From: Klebsiella pneumoniae
GTDB taxonomy: Bacteria > Pseudomonadota > Gammaproteobacteria > Pseudomonadales > UBA5518
Reading direction: 5' to 3'
Assembly (NCBI GenBank): GCA_945862145.1
Contig: CAMAXE010000001.1
Span: forward strand, 248,001 to 312,000
DNA length: 64,000 nucleotides
The notes under the pieces were generated by a model. That model ran no database searches. It was not told the DNA's origin and worked only from the letters and a program-made list of their open reading frames with translations. A program made the position numbers and the translations under genes. Of this stretch, positions 29,035-37,559 are shown one piece after another. Every line of letters begins with the position of its first letter. The first letter of the stretch is position 1.

Positions 29035-30599
29035 GCGGCGTTCCCCCTGCGGATGATCTCGAGCGCGCAGTTGCGTCCGGCAAGGCCCATGATGCCGCCG
29101 CCTGGATGGGCGCCAGCACCGCAGAGCCAGAGTCCATCGACCGGCATCGCGTACTGCGACCACAGCACGACCGGGCGCATCATCAGCAACTGGTCAACCG
29201 AGATCTCGCCGTGATGCCAGTGACCGCCGCTCATCCCGAACTCGCGCTCCAGATCGGGCGGCACCAGCAGCTCGCTCGCCAACACCTGCTTGCCGATCCC
29301 GGGCGCGACGGTCGCCAGCCGAGCCATGATCCGCGACTGGAAATCGGCGCGCGCCTCGGCAGTCCAGCCACCCTTCAGGTCGTAGGGCGCGTACTGCACC
29401 ACGGCGCAGAGCACGTGCTTTCCCGCCGGCGCGAGGGACGCGTCATGGACGCTGGGAATGCTGATCTCGATCACGGGCTCCGGAGAATACTGGCGGTACT
29501 TCGAGGGATTCATCGCCTCTTCGAGCGCATCAAGGGGAGGGCAGAGCAGCAGACGATCGCCGCAGTGGGCTGGGTCCAGGCCCGGGAACTGTGGCAGCGC
29601 ATCAAGGGCGAGGTGCAGCTTGGCGGCCATGCCCCGCATTCGGATGCCTTCCACCCGCCGGACGAAACCGGCGTCGAGGTGCCGATAGCCCACCAGGCCG
29701 GCGAGTGTGGTCTTGGGGTCAGCATTCGAGACGACGATTCCGGCGTGTATCTGCTCGCCGCTCTCCAGCGTGACGCCCGAACTGCGGTAGTCAGTGATGT
29801 CTATGCGGGCAACCCGCGCTCCGGTGCGCAGCGCCACGCCGCGCGCTGCGGCCGAGGCCGCCAACGCTTGAGCGAAGGCGCCCATGCCACCCGCGGGAAT
29901 CGATGGTCCGGCGTAGCCATGGGCATCTGCGGTACGGCGGTAGAGGTAGCTCATCACGGTGTTCGGCGCCCGCGGCCCCATCGAGGTGCCGATGACGGCA
30001 TCCATGCCGACCGCAGCACGCAGGCGCTCGTCACTGAAGCGCTCGGTTGCCAGGTCGTAGATGTTCATGAGGCCGATGCGCAGCACTTCGCGCATGCGCT
30101 CGCGTCCGAGCCTGCGGATATCCCAGCCCAGTTTCAGCAGGCCGAGCTTGTCGCGCCAGTCGCTGTCGACCAAGCGTGGCGGGCGTCTGCCAAAGGCGCT
30201 GGCAAGGATCCGCGCATAGGCTGTCGTTTCCTCGTGGAAGGTGGCGTAGGCCTCGCGGTCCGTGCTGGTGAGGCCATCGGCCTGCGCGTGGCCACCGTCG
30301 AGCCGGAGGTGGCGCCCGTCTGCCTGCAGCGAGACGGTGGCCAGATTGGTCGCGGCCATCCGCAAGCCGTGCCGTTCGAGTTGCAGTTCCTCGATGAGCG
30401 CTTTGGGAAACTGGCTGAGGAAGTGGGCCCCGGCAGATACCGAAAAGCCGGCTGCAAATGCGCGCGTGCACGCGGCACCGCCCGGGCTTGCCGCGGCCTC
30501 CAGCACCAGCACCCGCTTGCCCGCTTTTGCCAACAGCGATGCGCACACCAGTCCGTTGTGGCCGGCTCCGACGACAATGACATCGTAGCGATCAGTCAT
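29031..30599 (-). CDS. CrtI/phytoene-dehydrogenase-like FAD oxidoreductase
   Basis: 522 residues from the ATG at 30599 (MTDRYDVIVVGAGHNGL); the frame extends 14 residues upstream without conservation. The FAD motif VGAGHNGLVCASLLAKAGKR sits at residues 9-28, and the C-terminal LCGAGAHPGGGIMGLAGRN is the second FAD contact. The group is labelled phytoene desaturase-like, but no carotenoid genes are present, and close relatives include amine and retinol-type oxidoreductases. It overlaps the preceding paralogue by 8 bases and the GcvT-like gene by 4. In context it may oxidise an amine or its methyl groups. Confidence 0.83.
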   Translation of the reverse strand: MTDRYDVIVVGAGHNGLVCASLLAKAGKRVLVLEAAASPGGAACTRAFAAGFSVSAGAHFLSQFPKALIEELQLERHGLRMAATNLATVSLQADGRHLRLDGGHAQADGLTSTDREAYATFHEETTAYARILASAFGRRPPRLVDSDWRDKLGLLKLGWDIRRLGRERMREVLRIGLMNIYDLATERFSDERLRAAVGMDAVIGTSMGPRAPNTVMSYLYRRTADAHGYAGPSIPAGGMGAFAQALAASAAARGVALRTGARVARIDITDYRSSGVTLESGEQIHAGIVVSNADPKTTLAGLVGYRHLDAGFVRRVEGIRMRGMAAKLHLALDALPQFPGLDPAHCGDRLLLCPPLDALEEAMNPSKYRQYSPEPVIEISIPSVHDASLAPAGKHVLCAVVQYAPYDLKGGWTAEARADFQSRIMARLATVAPGIGKQVLASELLVPPDLEREFGMSGGHWHHGEISVDQLLMMRPVVLWSQYAMPVDGLWLCGAGAHPGGGIMGLAGRNCALEIIRRGNAA

Positions 30600-32217
30600 C
30601 GGAGTAGCTCCCGGGGACCAGTTCTGGGCGACGCAGATCACGGAGGATTTCGCGGGCGCAGTTGGCGCCGGGGGCTGCCATCACCCCGCCACCGGGGTGA
30701 CTGCCGGAGCCGCAGAGATACATGCCGCGTACCGGGCCGCGGTACTGCGCGTAGCCGGGGAACGGGCGGTTGAACAGCAGCTGGTCGAAGGTGAGCTCCC
30801 CCATGAAAATGTTTCCCTCGGTGAGTCCGACTTCGTTCTCGATGTCTCGTGGGGTGCGGACTTCGCAATGCACGATGAGGTCCTTGAAATCCGGGCTGTA
30901 CTCGGCGATCTGGTTGATTACCGTTTGGCCGAAGGCATCGCGGTCGGCGTCGGTCCATTCGCCCGTGGCAAGCGTCGGCGGGCAGTACTGCACGAAGACG
31001 GTCATCATGTGTTTGCCCGGAGGGGCCATGGTGGGGTCGATCTGCGTGGGAATGAGCATGTCGATGTACGGGTCCTTTGACCAGCGCTTCGCTTTCCAGT
31101 CGTCGTAGGCTTTCTCCATGCGCTCGAGTGAATCGATGCAGTGCATGTCGCCGCGCATCAGCGGGCTCTTCTGATCGAGCCCATTGAAGTGTGGCAGGCC
31201 ATCCAGCGCGATGTTCAGCTTTCCCGACGAGCCGCGGATCTTGAAGTTCCGTGCGGCCGTGAGGAGCTTCGGAGGAATGTCCTCGGGTGCCATGATTCCG
31301 GTGAAGGTCCGGCGCGGGTCAAGGCTGGAGACTACCAGCGGGGCATGCACTTCATCGCCGTTCTCCAGCGCCACGCCGGTGGTCTGGCCATTCCTGACGA
31401 TCAGCTGGCGCGCACCCGCATCAGTGCGGATTTCGCCGCCAAAAGACAGCAGGGCGCTGCTCAGCGCCCCTGAAACCGCCCCCATGCCGCCGCGCGCAAA
31501 GCCCCAGGCCCCTATCGAGCCATCGACATCGCCCATGTAATGGTGCAGCAGCACGTAGGCCGTGCCCGGGGAATAGACCCCGAGAGCGGTGCCGATGATC
31601 GCGCTTCCGGCCATATGCGTTTTCAGCACATCGGTCTCGAAGTAGCCATCGAGAAAGTCACCGATACTCGCGGTCCAGAAGCGCAGTGCATCGGCAAAGC
31701 CTTCCTCACCGAGCTCGGCGAAGGCACGGCCGAAGCTCGCAAGCTCGCGCAATTCGCGCGGGTGCAGCGAGGTAGGATCTGGTGGGGTGCGCATCAGGAA
31801 GGGACGGATCAGCCGGGTCTGCTTCATGACATCGGTGGAAAACCGCTCGTAGGCGTTGGCATCGCGCATCGAGTGTCGGCACATCTCCCGGTACTGGCGC
31901 TCGTGATCCCCGTAATTTCCGTAGTAATCGCCGTCCCGCGTGAAGGTCACGCCGCCGCCGTACGGAATCACCTGCAGGCCGTGGCGGGGGAGTTCCAGGT
32001 CGCGCGTGATCTCCGGGCGCAACAGGCTGCACACATAGGAGCAGTTGGAGTATTTCCAGCCCTGATGGAGTTCGCGCGAGACGGTGGCGCCGCCGATGTA
32101 GGGGTTGCGCTCGAGCACAACGGTGCGCAGGCCCGACTTGGCGAGGTAAGCGGCTGTCGTGAGGCCGTTATGACCGGCGCCGATGACGATGGCGTCGTAC
32201 TTGTTGCTGGTGCTCAA
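30592..32217 (-). CDS. CrtI/phytoene-dehydrogenase-like FAD oxidoreductase, paralogue
   Basis: 541 residues from a TTG at 32217, chosen because GGAGGA precedes it by 8 bases and the protein then opens STSNKYDAIVIGAGHNGL, aligned with its neighbour. The FAD motif and the C-terminal LCGSGSHPGGGVMAAPGAN contact are present. It resembles the downstream flavoprotein along its whole length, so the pair probably arose by duplication and may act as a heteromer or in successive oxidations. The TTGA overlap with the aminotransferase stop makes translation coupled. Confidence 0.83.
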   Translation of the reverse strand: MSTSNKYDAIVIGAGHNGLTTAAYLAKSGLRTVVLERNPYIGGATVSRELHQGWKYSNCSYVCSLLRPEITRDLELPRHGLQVIPYGGGVTFTRDGDYYGNYGDHERQYREMCRHSMRDANAYERFSTDVMKQTRLIRPFLMRTPPDPTSLHPRELRELASFGRAFAELGEEGFADALRFWTASIGDFLDGYFETDVLKTHMAGSAIIGTALGVYSPGTAYVLLHHYMGDVDGSIGAWGFARGGMGAVSGALSSALLSFGGEIRTDAGARQLIVRNGQTTGVALENGDEVHAPLVVSSLDPRRTFTGIMAPEDIPPKLLTAARNFKIRGSSGKLNIALDGLPHFNGLDQKSPLMRGDMHCIDSLERMEKAYDDWKAKRWSKDPYIDMLIPTQIDPTMAPPGKHMMTVFVQYCPPTLATGEWTDADRDAFGQTVINQIAEYSPDFKDLIVHCEVRTPRDIENEVGLTEGNIFMGELTFDQLLFNRPFPGYAQYRGPVRGMYLCGSGSHPGGGVMAAPGANCAREILRDLRRPELVPGSYSDD

Positions 32218-33569
32218 GGCGTGTTTCCTCCAGCAGGATTGCGCAGTCGCGCATCCTGCGATTTTTGCAGGGTGATATCCACCGCCTGCTCGAAACGATC
32301 CAGTGTCCACTCCAGACAGGATTCGTCGTGGGCGGCGGACAGGAACCAGGGTTCGCGCTGGTCCGGCTCGACGATTATCCCGAGGTCGTGGAGTTCCGGC
32401 GCAAGGGCCTCGTAAAACGAATAGTCGCTGGTGTACCAGTCACGGTAATTGGTCGGGGCTCGGGCGGCGAAAAAAAGCCCTGACATGGCCGGATGCCCGC
32501 TGAAAGCATGCACGATGCCGCGCGCATCGAGGATGCGGGAAAGGCCTGTGCGCAGACGCGTGCCGTAGCGGGCCATGTCGGCGAGCGCAGGGGTGTTTTC
32601 GAGGATATCGAGCGTGCGGTCTGCGGCCGCAAGCGATACCGAATGGGCCGTGTAGGTTCCGCCGTGCACCACACCCTTGCCGATGTGATCCATGAACTCT
32701 GCGCGCCCGGCGACCACGGCGATGGGGTAGCCGTTGGCAACGGCCTTGGCGAAGGTGCAGATGTCGGCCTGGACGCCGAGGAGTTCCTGCACGCCGCCGC
32801 GCGCGACGCGAAAGCCGGTCTTTACCTCATCGATCACCAGAACCACGCCATGTCGATCGCACAACATGCGGGCGGCCTGCATGAACTCGGTGGTCGCCGT
32901 GATGGCGCAGCAGTTACCCATCATCGGTTCTATCAGCAGCGTGCCGATGCTGTCCGCGTGCTTGCGCAGTACATCCTCGAGTCGGTTGGCGTCATTCATC
33001 GGGACCAGATGCACGTGTTGCCGTGATGAACGTGCGACACCCTGACTGTAAGGAATCATGCCCGGCTCGCGACCGGTGGCGGGTGTCCAGCCATCGTCTA
33101 TTTCGCTCTTCCACAGGACGGAATCAAAGACGCCGTGATAGCCGCCCTCGATCATGATGAAGTCGTCGCGGCCGCTGTGGGCCCGCGACACCCGCAGTGC
33201 GGCCATTACCGCCTCAGTGCCCGAATTCGAGAAGCGGATCCGCTCGGCTGCAGGCACCATGCGGGAAATCCGCTCGGCGACGGCGTACTCCATCTCGGTG
33301 GCAAAGGCGAACACGCCGCCTACGTCCATGCCGCGCCGGGCTGCAGCGTCGACCTCGTCGTTGGCGTAGCCGAGGATTGGCGGCCCGTAGGCCAATCGGT
33401 AGTCGACGTACTCGTTGTCGTCGATATCCCAGAGGCGTGCGCCCTTGCCGCGACGCATGTAGAGCGTCGCATCCTCGCCCCAGTAGCGGAAGTTCGACGA
33501 CACCCCCAGCGGCAGCTTTGCGCTGGCCTTCCTGAACTGGGCATTGCTGTGTGCGAGCGAGCGGCGCAT
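32214..33569 (-). CDS. Class III PLP aminotransferase, glutamate-1-semialdehyde aminomutase-like
   Basis: 451 residues, fold type I. The PLP lysine is Lys275 in TFAKAVANGYP, with the cofactor Asp in VLVIDEVKTGFR (Asp248). FSNSGTEAVMAALRVSRA (113-130) binds the phosphate. The N-terminal pattern (PLGVSSNFRYW) is that of HemL-like enzymes, but context argues against tetrapyrrole synthesis: it heads an amine-catabolic-looking operon of two flavoproteins and a GcvT-like protein. Class III enzymes commonly use omega-amines, beta-amino acids or polyamine intermediates. It is divergent from the BetI-like regulator across a 188-base gap. Confidence 0.87.
   Translation of the reverse strand: MRRSLAHSNAQFRKASAKLPLGVSSNFRYWGEDATLYMRRGKGARLWDIDDNEYVDYRLAYGPPILGYANDEVDAAARRGMDVGGVFAFATEMEYAVAERISRMVPAAERIRFSNSGTEAVMAALRVSRAHSGRDDFIMIEGGYHGVFDSVLWKSEIDDGWTPATGREPGMIPYSQGVARSSRQHVHLVPMNDANRLEDVLRKHADSIGTLLIEPMMGNCCAITATTEFMQAARMLCDRHGVVLVIDEVKTGFRVARGGVQELLGVQADICTFAKAVANGYPIAVVAGRAEFMDHIGKGVVHGGTYTAHSVSLAAADRTLDILENTPALADMARYGTRLRTGLSRILDARGIVHAFSGHPAMSGLFFAARAPTNYRDWYTSDYSFYEALAPELHDLGIIVEPDQREPWFLSAAHDESCLEWTLDRFEQAVDITLQKSQDARLRNPAGGNTP
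32226..32231 (-). promoter_or_regulatory. Shine-Dalgarno sequence deciding the TTG start at 32217
   Basis: GGAGGA on the minus strand, 8 bases from the TTG. It lies inside the end of the aminotransferase gene. The spacing and strength are good, and no ATG fits the conserved N-terminus. Confidence 0.65.
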
Positions 33570-33638
33570 GGACGCGTATTCCTTGAACTAAGAGGGAATG
33601 CTGACACAGCGATATCGTAGAAGTCCATCACGCGGTGA

Positions 33639-33654
33639 ATGAATGAACATTCAT
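33639..33654. promoter_or_regulatory. Palindromic operator, candidate site for the BetI-like regulator
   Basis: ATGAATG-AA-CATTCAT is a perfect 7+2+7 palindrome in an AT-rich island of the 188-base gap between the divergent aminotransferase and regulator genes. The length and TGAATG core are typical of TetR-family operators. Position suggests that it controls both directions, with autoregulation. The remainder of the gap shows no further structure. Confidence 0.6.
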
Positions 33655-33757
33655 AAAAAGCAGGTCGATCTGTCTGTGTCCGGGGTCGTGCACGCTCCGG
33701 ATTGCTGTGTTACGGTTCGTTGCAGCGTGCGTGGGTCAGGGCGGGAGACACAGTGAT

Positions 33758-34453
33758 ATGGCGTTGACCAAGGGGGCGGGCAGGGAGCGCTCTGTCGCAA
33801 CTCTGCTTCGCCCCTCCGGCGTTGCACCTGCGCCTGTGGCGCGCGCGGATGCCCGCGAACGGCGGCGCTCACAGCTTATATCTGCAACGATAAAGTGCAT
33901 CGCCCGCAGCGGCCTTGCCAGCGTGACCATGCAGGAGATCACGCGCGAGGCCAAATCAAGCCTCGGCATCGTGAACCTCCATTTCGAGACCAAGGAAAAC
34001 CTGCTGATCGAGACGCTGCGCGTCGTCGTTGGCGAATACCGCGCTGGCTGGACGCGCATTCTCGGGCAAGGTGGCAACGCCGCTTCGCGCATGGAGTCGT
34101 TGGTCAGCTTTGATTTCAGCGCCAAGGTCGTCGAACGCGGCAAGCTCGCGGTCTGGTTCGCGTTCTGGGGCGAAACGAAAGCACAACCCGTGTATCGGGT
34201 CATCTGCGCGGATCTGGACGTGCGGATCGACGAGGAATTGTGCCGGCTCTGCGAGGAGATCGTGAGCGAGGGCCGCTACCGCGGTATCGACCCGCGCGTC
34301 GTCGCCACGACGTACTCCGCGCTGGCCAACGGCCTCTGGCTGGATCTCCTTGTTATTCCCCACCAACTCGACAGGAATCGGGCGCGAAACCTCTGCCTTG
34401 GCTATCTCGCGGGCGTCTTTCCGCGGCATTTCCGCACGGATATCGATGCATGA
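33758..34453 (+). CDS. TetR/BetI-family transcriptional regulator
   Basis: 231 residues from the ATG at 33758, with GGGAGA 10 bases upstream. The helix-turn-helix is VTMQEITREAKSSLGIVNLHFETKENLL, near residues 57-84, after an Arg-rich head. The C-terminal domain (LAVWFAFWGETKAQPVYRVICADLD) resembles the ligand-binding part of BetI and of the TetR-GNAT protein at 26288-27400, so the two regulators are related. The stop overlaps the start of the solute-binding protein gene, placing the regulator at the head of the transporter operon. The effector is presumably the transported amine. Confidence 0.87.
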   Translation: MALTKGAGRERSVATLLRPSGVAPAPVARADARERRRSQLISATIKCIARSGLASVTMQEITREAKSSLGIVNLHFETKENLLIETLRVVVGEYRAGWTRILGQGGNAASRMESLVSFDFSAKVVERGKLAVWFAFWGETKAQPVYRVICADLDVRIDEELCRLCEEIVSEGRYRGIDPRVVATTYSALANGLWLDLLVIPHQLDRNRARNLCLGYLAGVFPRHFRTDIDA

Positions 34454-35565
34454 TGCTCCGGGGCCGCGCGCTCAACTGTCTGTTCCGGGCGGTGGCGTTG
34501 CTGCTATCGGGCACCGCATGCGCCGGTGAGGCCCCGGTGCTGAATATCTACAACTGGGCCGATTATATCGGCGTGGAGACCGTCCGGGTTTTCGAGCGGC
34601 AGACCGGCATACACGTCAACTACGACATCTACGATTCCAGCGAACTCGTTGACACCAAGCTGATGGCGGGATCGAGCGGCTATGACATCGTATTTCATTC
34701 GGCGCAATACAGCGCACGCCTGATCCCGGTGGGCATCCTGCGCCCGCTGGACAAGCGGCTGCTGCCCAATCTCGCGGATCTGGATCCGCGCGTTCTCGCA
34801 GCCTATGAGCACTACGATCCCGGTCTTCGCTACGGGGTTCCTTACACCTGGGGCACCACGGGCTTCGCCTACAACGTGCGCAAGATCCGCGAGCGCATGC
34901 CGGATGCCCCGGTCGACAGCGCAGCCCTCGTATTCCGGCCGGAGATCGTGTCGCGCTTTGCCGACTGTGGCGTGACGCTGCTCGACTCGGCCACCGATGT
35001 GCTGCCTATGGCGCTTGCCTACCTGGGGCGCGCCCCGGATTCCGTTGATCCCGTGGATCTCAAGGCGGCCGAAAAACTGTTGCTCTCGATTCGCCCTTAT
35101 GTGCGCTATTTCAGCGCGCAAAAAATGCTGATCGATCTGCCGTCCGAGGAAGTTTGCATCGCCATGAGCTGGTCGGGCGATTACGCCGTCTCCAGGGCTC
35201 GGGCCGAGGCCGCAGGGCTGGACGTCGAGCTCGGCTTCGTCCTGCCAAAAGAAGGCATGCCCGCCTGGTTCGATGCTGCATACATTCCTGCCGATTCGGC
35301 GCACCCCGAGAATGCCCACCGTTTCCTGAATTACCTGTTGCAGCCAGAGGTCATCGCAGCGGTGACGAACACCGTGGGGTACGCCAATGCCAGTCGTGTC
35401 GCGACGCCCCTGGTCAATGAGAGTCTGCGCTCGGACCCGGCGATCTATCCCGATGATTCGGTGATGCGGCGGCTCAGTACGCCCATGGTGCTTGCGCCAA
35501 GGATTGAGAGGCTGCGCTCGCGGGTCTGGTCGCACGTCAAGTACGGCATGGCAGAGGAGGACTGA
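34450..35565 (+). CDS. Spermidine/putrescine-type ABC transporter substrate-binding protein (PotF/PotD-like)
   Basis: 371 residues. A signal peptide ends after AGTACA near residue 25. The mature protein starts APVLNIYNWADYIGVE, the hallmark N-terminus of polyamine-binding proteins, where the Trp and Asp pack against the ligand. It captures the substrate in the periplasm for the adjacent permease. An ATG three bases downstream is an alternative start. It overlaps the regulator stop by 4 bases. Putrescine, spermidine or a larger amine would fit; the exact ligand is unknown. Confidence 0.9.
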   Translation: MMLRGRALNCLFRAVALLLSGTACAGEAPVLNIYNWADYIGVETVRVFERQTGIHVNYDIYDSSELVDTKLMAGSSGYDIVFHSAQYSARLIPVGILRPLDKRLLPNLADLDPRVLAAYEHYDPGLRYGVPYTWGTTGFAYNVRKIRERMPDAPVDSAALVFRPEIVSRFADCGVTLLDSATDVLPMALAYLGRAPDSVDPVDLKAAEKLLLSIRPYVRYFSAQKMLIDLPSEEVCIAMSWSGDYAVSRARAEAAGLDVELGFVLPKEGMPAWFDAAYIPADSAHPENAHRFLNYLLQPEVIAAVTNTVGYANASRVATPLVNESLRSDPAIYPDDSVMRRLSTPMVLAPRIERLRSRVWSHVKYGMAEED

Positions 35566-35568
35566 CGC

Positions 35569-36672
35569 GTGACAGCCGATACGCCGGTCATAAGCACCCG
35601 GGACCTTTCAAAGCGGTTCGGCGACTTCGTGGCCGTCGACCATCTCTCGCTCGCCGTGCGGGCAAGGGAGATATTCGTGATCCTGGGCGGCTCGGGCTGC
35701 GGCAAGACCACCTTGCTGCGGATGCTGGCGGGCCTCGAGCAGCCCGACACGGGGCGGATATTCATCGACGGCAAGGACGTCACCGATACGCCGCCCTACG
35801 AGCGCCCGGTGAACATGATGTTCCAGTCCTATGCCCTGTTCCCCCACATGAGCGTGAGCGACAACGTCGCCTACGGTCTGCGCAAAGAAGGCCTGCCGCG
35901 AGCGGCGATCCGCGACCGCGTGCGTGAGATGCTCGGCCTGGTGAAGCTCGAGGGGCTCGAGAGCCGAAAGCCCGACCAGCTCTCCGGCGGCCAGCGCCAG
36001 CGCGTTGCGCTCGCGCGTGCGCTCGCCAAACGCCCGCGGGTGCTGCTGCTCGACGAGCCGCTCGCCGCACTCGACAAGAAGCTCCGCGAGCACACCCAGT
36101 TCGAGCTGAGCAACCTCCAGGACCAGCTCGGTGTCAGCTTCGTGGTCGTCACTCATGACCAGGAAGAGGCCATGACGCTGGCGAGCAGGATCGCGGTGAT
36201 GGACCAGGGACGCTTTGTGCAGGTCGGGTCACCGCAGGAAGTCTACGAATATCCATCGACGCGTTTCGTGGCGGAATTCGTGGGCAGCACCACGCTGTTT
36301 GCGGGTATCGTCAAGGAGAGTGTCCCCGAGGGCGTCGTGATCGTCTGCGAGGGCATCGAGTCCGCATTGCCTGGCCCTCCGAGCGCGGCCCTGCAGGCGG
36401 GCGCCTCTGCGTTCATCGCCGTCCGCCCCGAGAAAATCCAGCTGAGCAAGGAGCGTCCCGAAGCGGCGGCTGGACGTGTCATCCTGCAGGGTATCGTGCA
36501 GGATCTCGCCTATTACGGGGGGCGCTCGGTGTATCGCGTGCGCCTGCCGGGAGGACAGATAGTCTCGGTCAGCGCCCAGAACCGGATCCGCGCCGCCGAG
36601 CGGACTCTGGAGTGGGACGAAGCGGTTTTCCTCAGTTGGGCGCGCGAGTCTGCGGTGGTGCTGCAGGGATGA
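35569..36672 (+). CDS. Polyamine-type ABC transporter ATPase (PotA/PotG-like)
   Basis: 367 residues from a GTG start, 3 bases after the binding-protein stop. Walker A is GGSGCGKTTLL near residue 42, the signature is LSGGQRQR, and Walker B is VLLLDEPLAALD, followed by the switch His in VVTHDQEEAM. A C-terminal TOBE-type regulatory domain spans about 285-367. It energises import and overlaps the first permease gene (ATGA at 36669). Confidence 0.93.
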   Translation: MTADTPVISTRDLSKRFGDFVAVDHLSLAVRAREIFVILGGSGCGKTTLLRMLAGLEQPDTGRIFIDGKDVTDTPPYERPVNMMFQSYALFPHMSVSDNVAYGLRKEGLPRAAIRDRVREMLGLVKLEGLESRKPDQLSGGQRQRVALARALAKRPRVLLLDEPLAALDKKLREHTQFELSNLQDQLGVSFVVVTHDQEEAMTLASRIAVMDQGRFVQVGSPQEVYEYPSTRFVAEFVGSTTLFAGIVKESVPEGVVIVCEGIESALPGPPSAALQAGASAFIAVRPEKIQLSKERPEAAAGRVILQGIVQDLAYYGGRSVYRVRLPGGQIVSVSAQNRIRAAERTLEWDEAVFLSWARESAVVLQG

Positions 36673-37559
36673 GTCGATCGCAGGGTGTGAACGGACAGCG
36701 TCTGTTTCGCGCGGTCACAAGCGGGCTGCCCACGCTCTGGCTCTGTGTTTTCTTCCTCGCCCCGTTTGCATTGGTCCTTAAGATCAGTCTGGCTGATCCC
36801 GTGATCGGGCAGCCGCCGTTCACACCACTGATCGACGCCGCGGGTTCGCTCCGCCTCACGCTCGATAACTACCGGCTCGTGTTCAGTGATTCACTGTTTC
36901 TCGCGAGCTACCTCGGTTCGCTGCGGATCGCGGCTGTCGCCAGTCTCATTTGCCTCTTCGTGGGATATCCGATGGCGTATGCCATCGCACGCACGCCCCA
37001 GCCCTGGCGGACGCTGCTGCTGCTGCTGGTGATGCTGCCTTTCTGGTCGTCGTTCCTGCTCCGCATATATGCATGGATGGGGCTGCTCGGCACCCATGGC
37101 GCGCTCAATACCGGACTTCTCGCGCTCGGATGGATCGAGCGCCCACTCGCGCTGATGTACAACGATTTCGCCGTCTACCTGGGTATCGTCTACACCTACC
37201 TGCCGTTCATGGTGCTCCCGCTCTACGCGGTGCTGGAGAAGCAGGACCCCGATTTGCACGAGGCAGCTGAGGACTTGGGGGCAACGCCGTGGCGGGTGTT
37301 CATCGACATCACGCTCCCGTTATCGGTGCCCGGGATCATCGGTGGATTGATGCTGGTGTTTATCCCTGCGGTGGGCGAATACGTGATCCCCACGCTACTT
37401 GGCGGGCTCGACACGCGCATGATCGGGCGCGCCCTGTTTGATGAGTTTTTTGTCAACCGCGACTGGCCTCTTGCCTCTGCGGTCGCCACGGTCCTGCTTC
37501 TGGTTGTCGTGCTGCCCGTGATGATTTTCCAGCGCGGCCAGGGGAGAGCACATCCGTGA
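36669..37559 (+). CDS. Polyamine-type ABC transporter permease 1 (PotB/PotH-like)
   Basis: 296 residues from the ATG at 36669. Six or so hydrophobic segments are visible. The coupling-helix motif EAAEDLGATPWRVFIDITLPLSVPGI lies near residue 200, matching the EAA loop that docks on the ATPase. With the second permease it forms the membrane channel. The longer open frame begins inside the ATPase gene and was discarded. Overlaps both neighbours by 4 bases. Confidence 0.92.
   Translation: MSRSQGVNGQRLFRAVTSGLPTLWLCVFFLAPFALVLKISLADPVIGQPPFTPLIDAAGSLRLTLDNYRLVFSDSLFLASYLGSLRIAAVASLICLFVGYPMAYAIARTPQPWRTLLLLLVMLPFWSSFLLRIYAWMGLLGTHGALNTGLLALGWIERPLALMYNDFAVYLGIVYTYLPFMVLPLYAVLEKQDPDLHEAAEDLGATPWRVFIDITLPLSVPGIIGGLMLVFIPAVGEYVIPTLLGGLDTRMIGRALFDEFFVNRDWPLASAVATVLLLVVVLPVMIFQRGQGRAHP

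Noticed and set aside
28968-30773. 601-codon open frame on the plus strand
   Set aside because: Antisense to the GcvT-like and CrtI-like genes, which have clear motifs.
32214-33569. hemL (tetrapyrrole synthesis)
   Set aside because: The aminotransferase is HemL-like in sequence but heads an amine-catabolic-looking operon, so the gene symbol was withheld.
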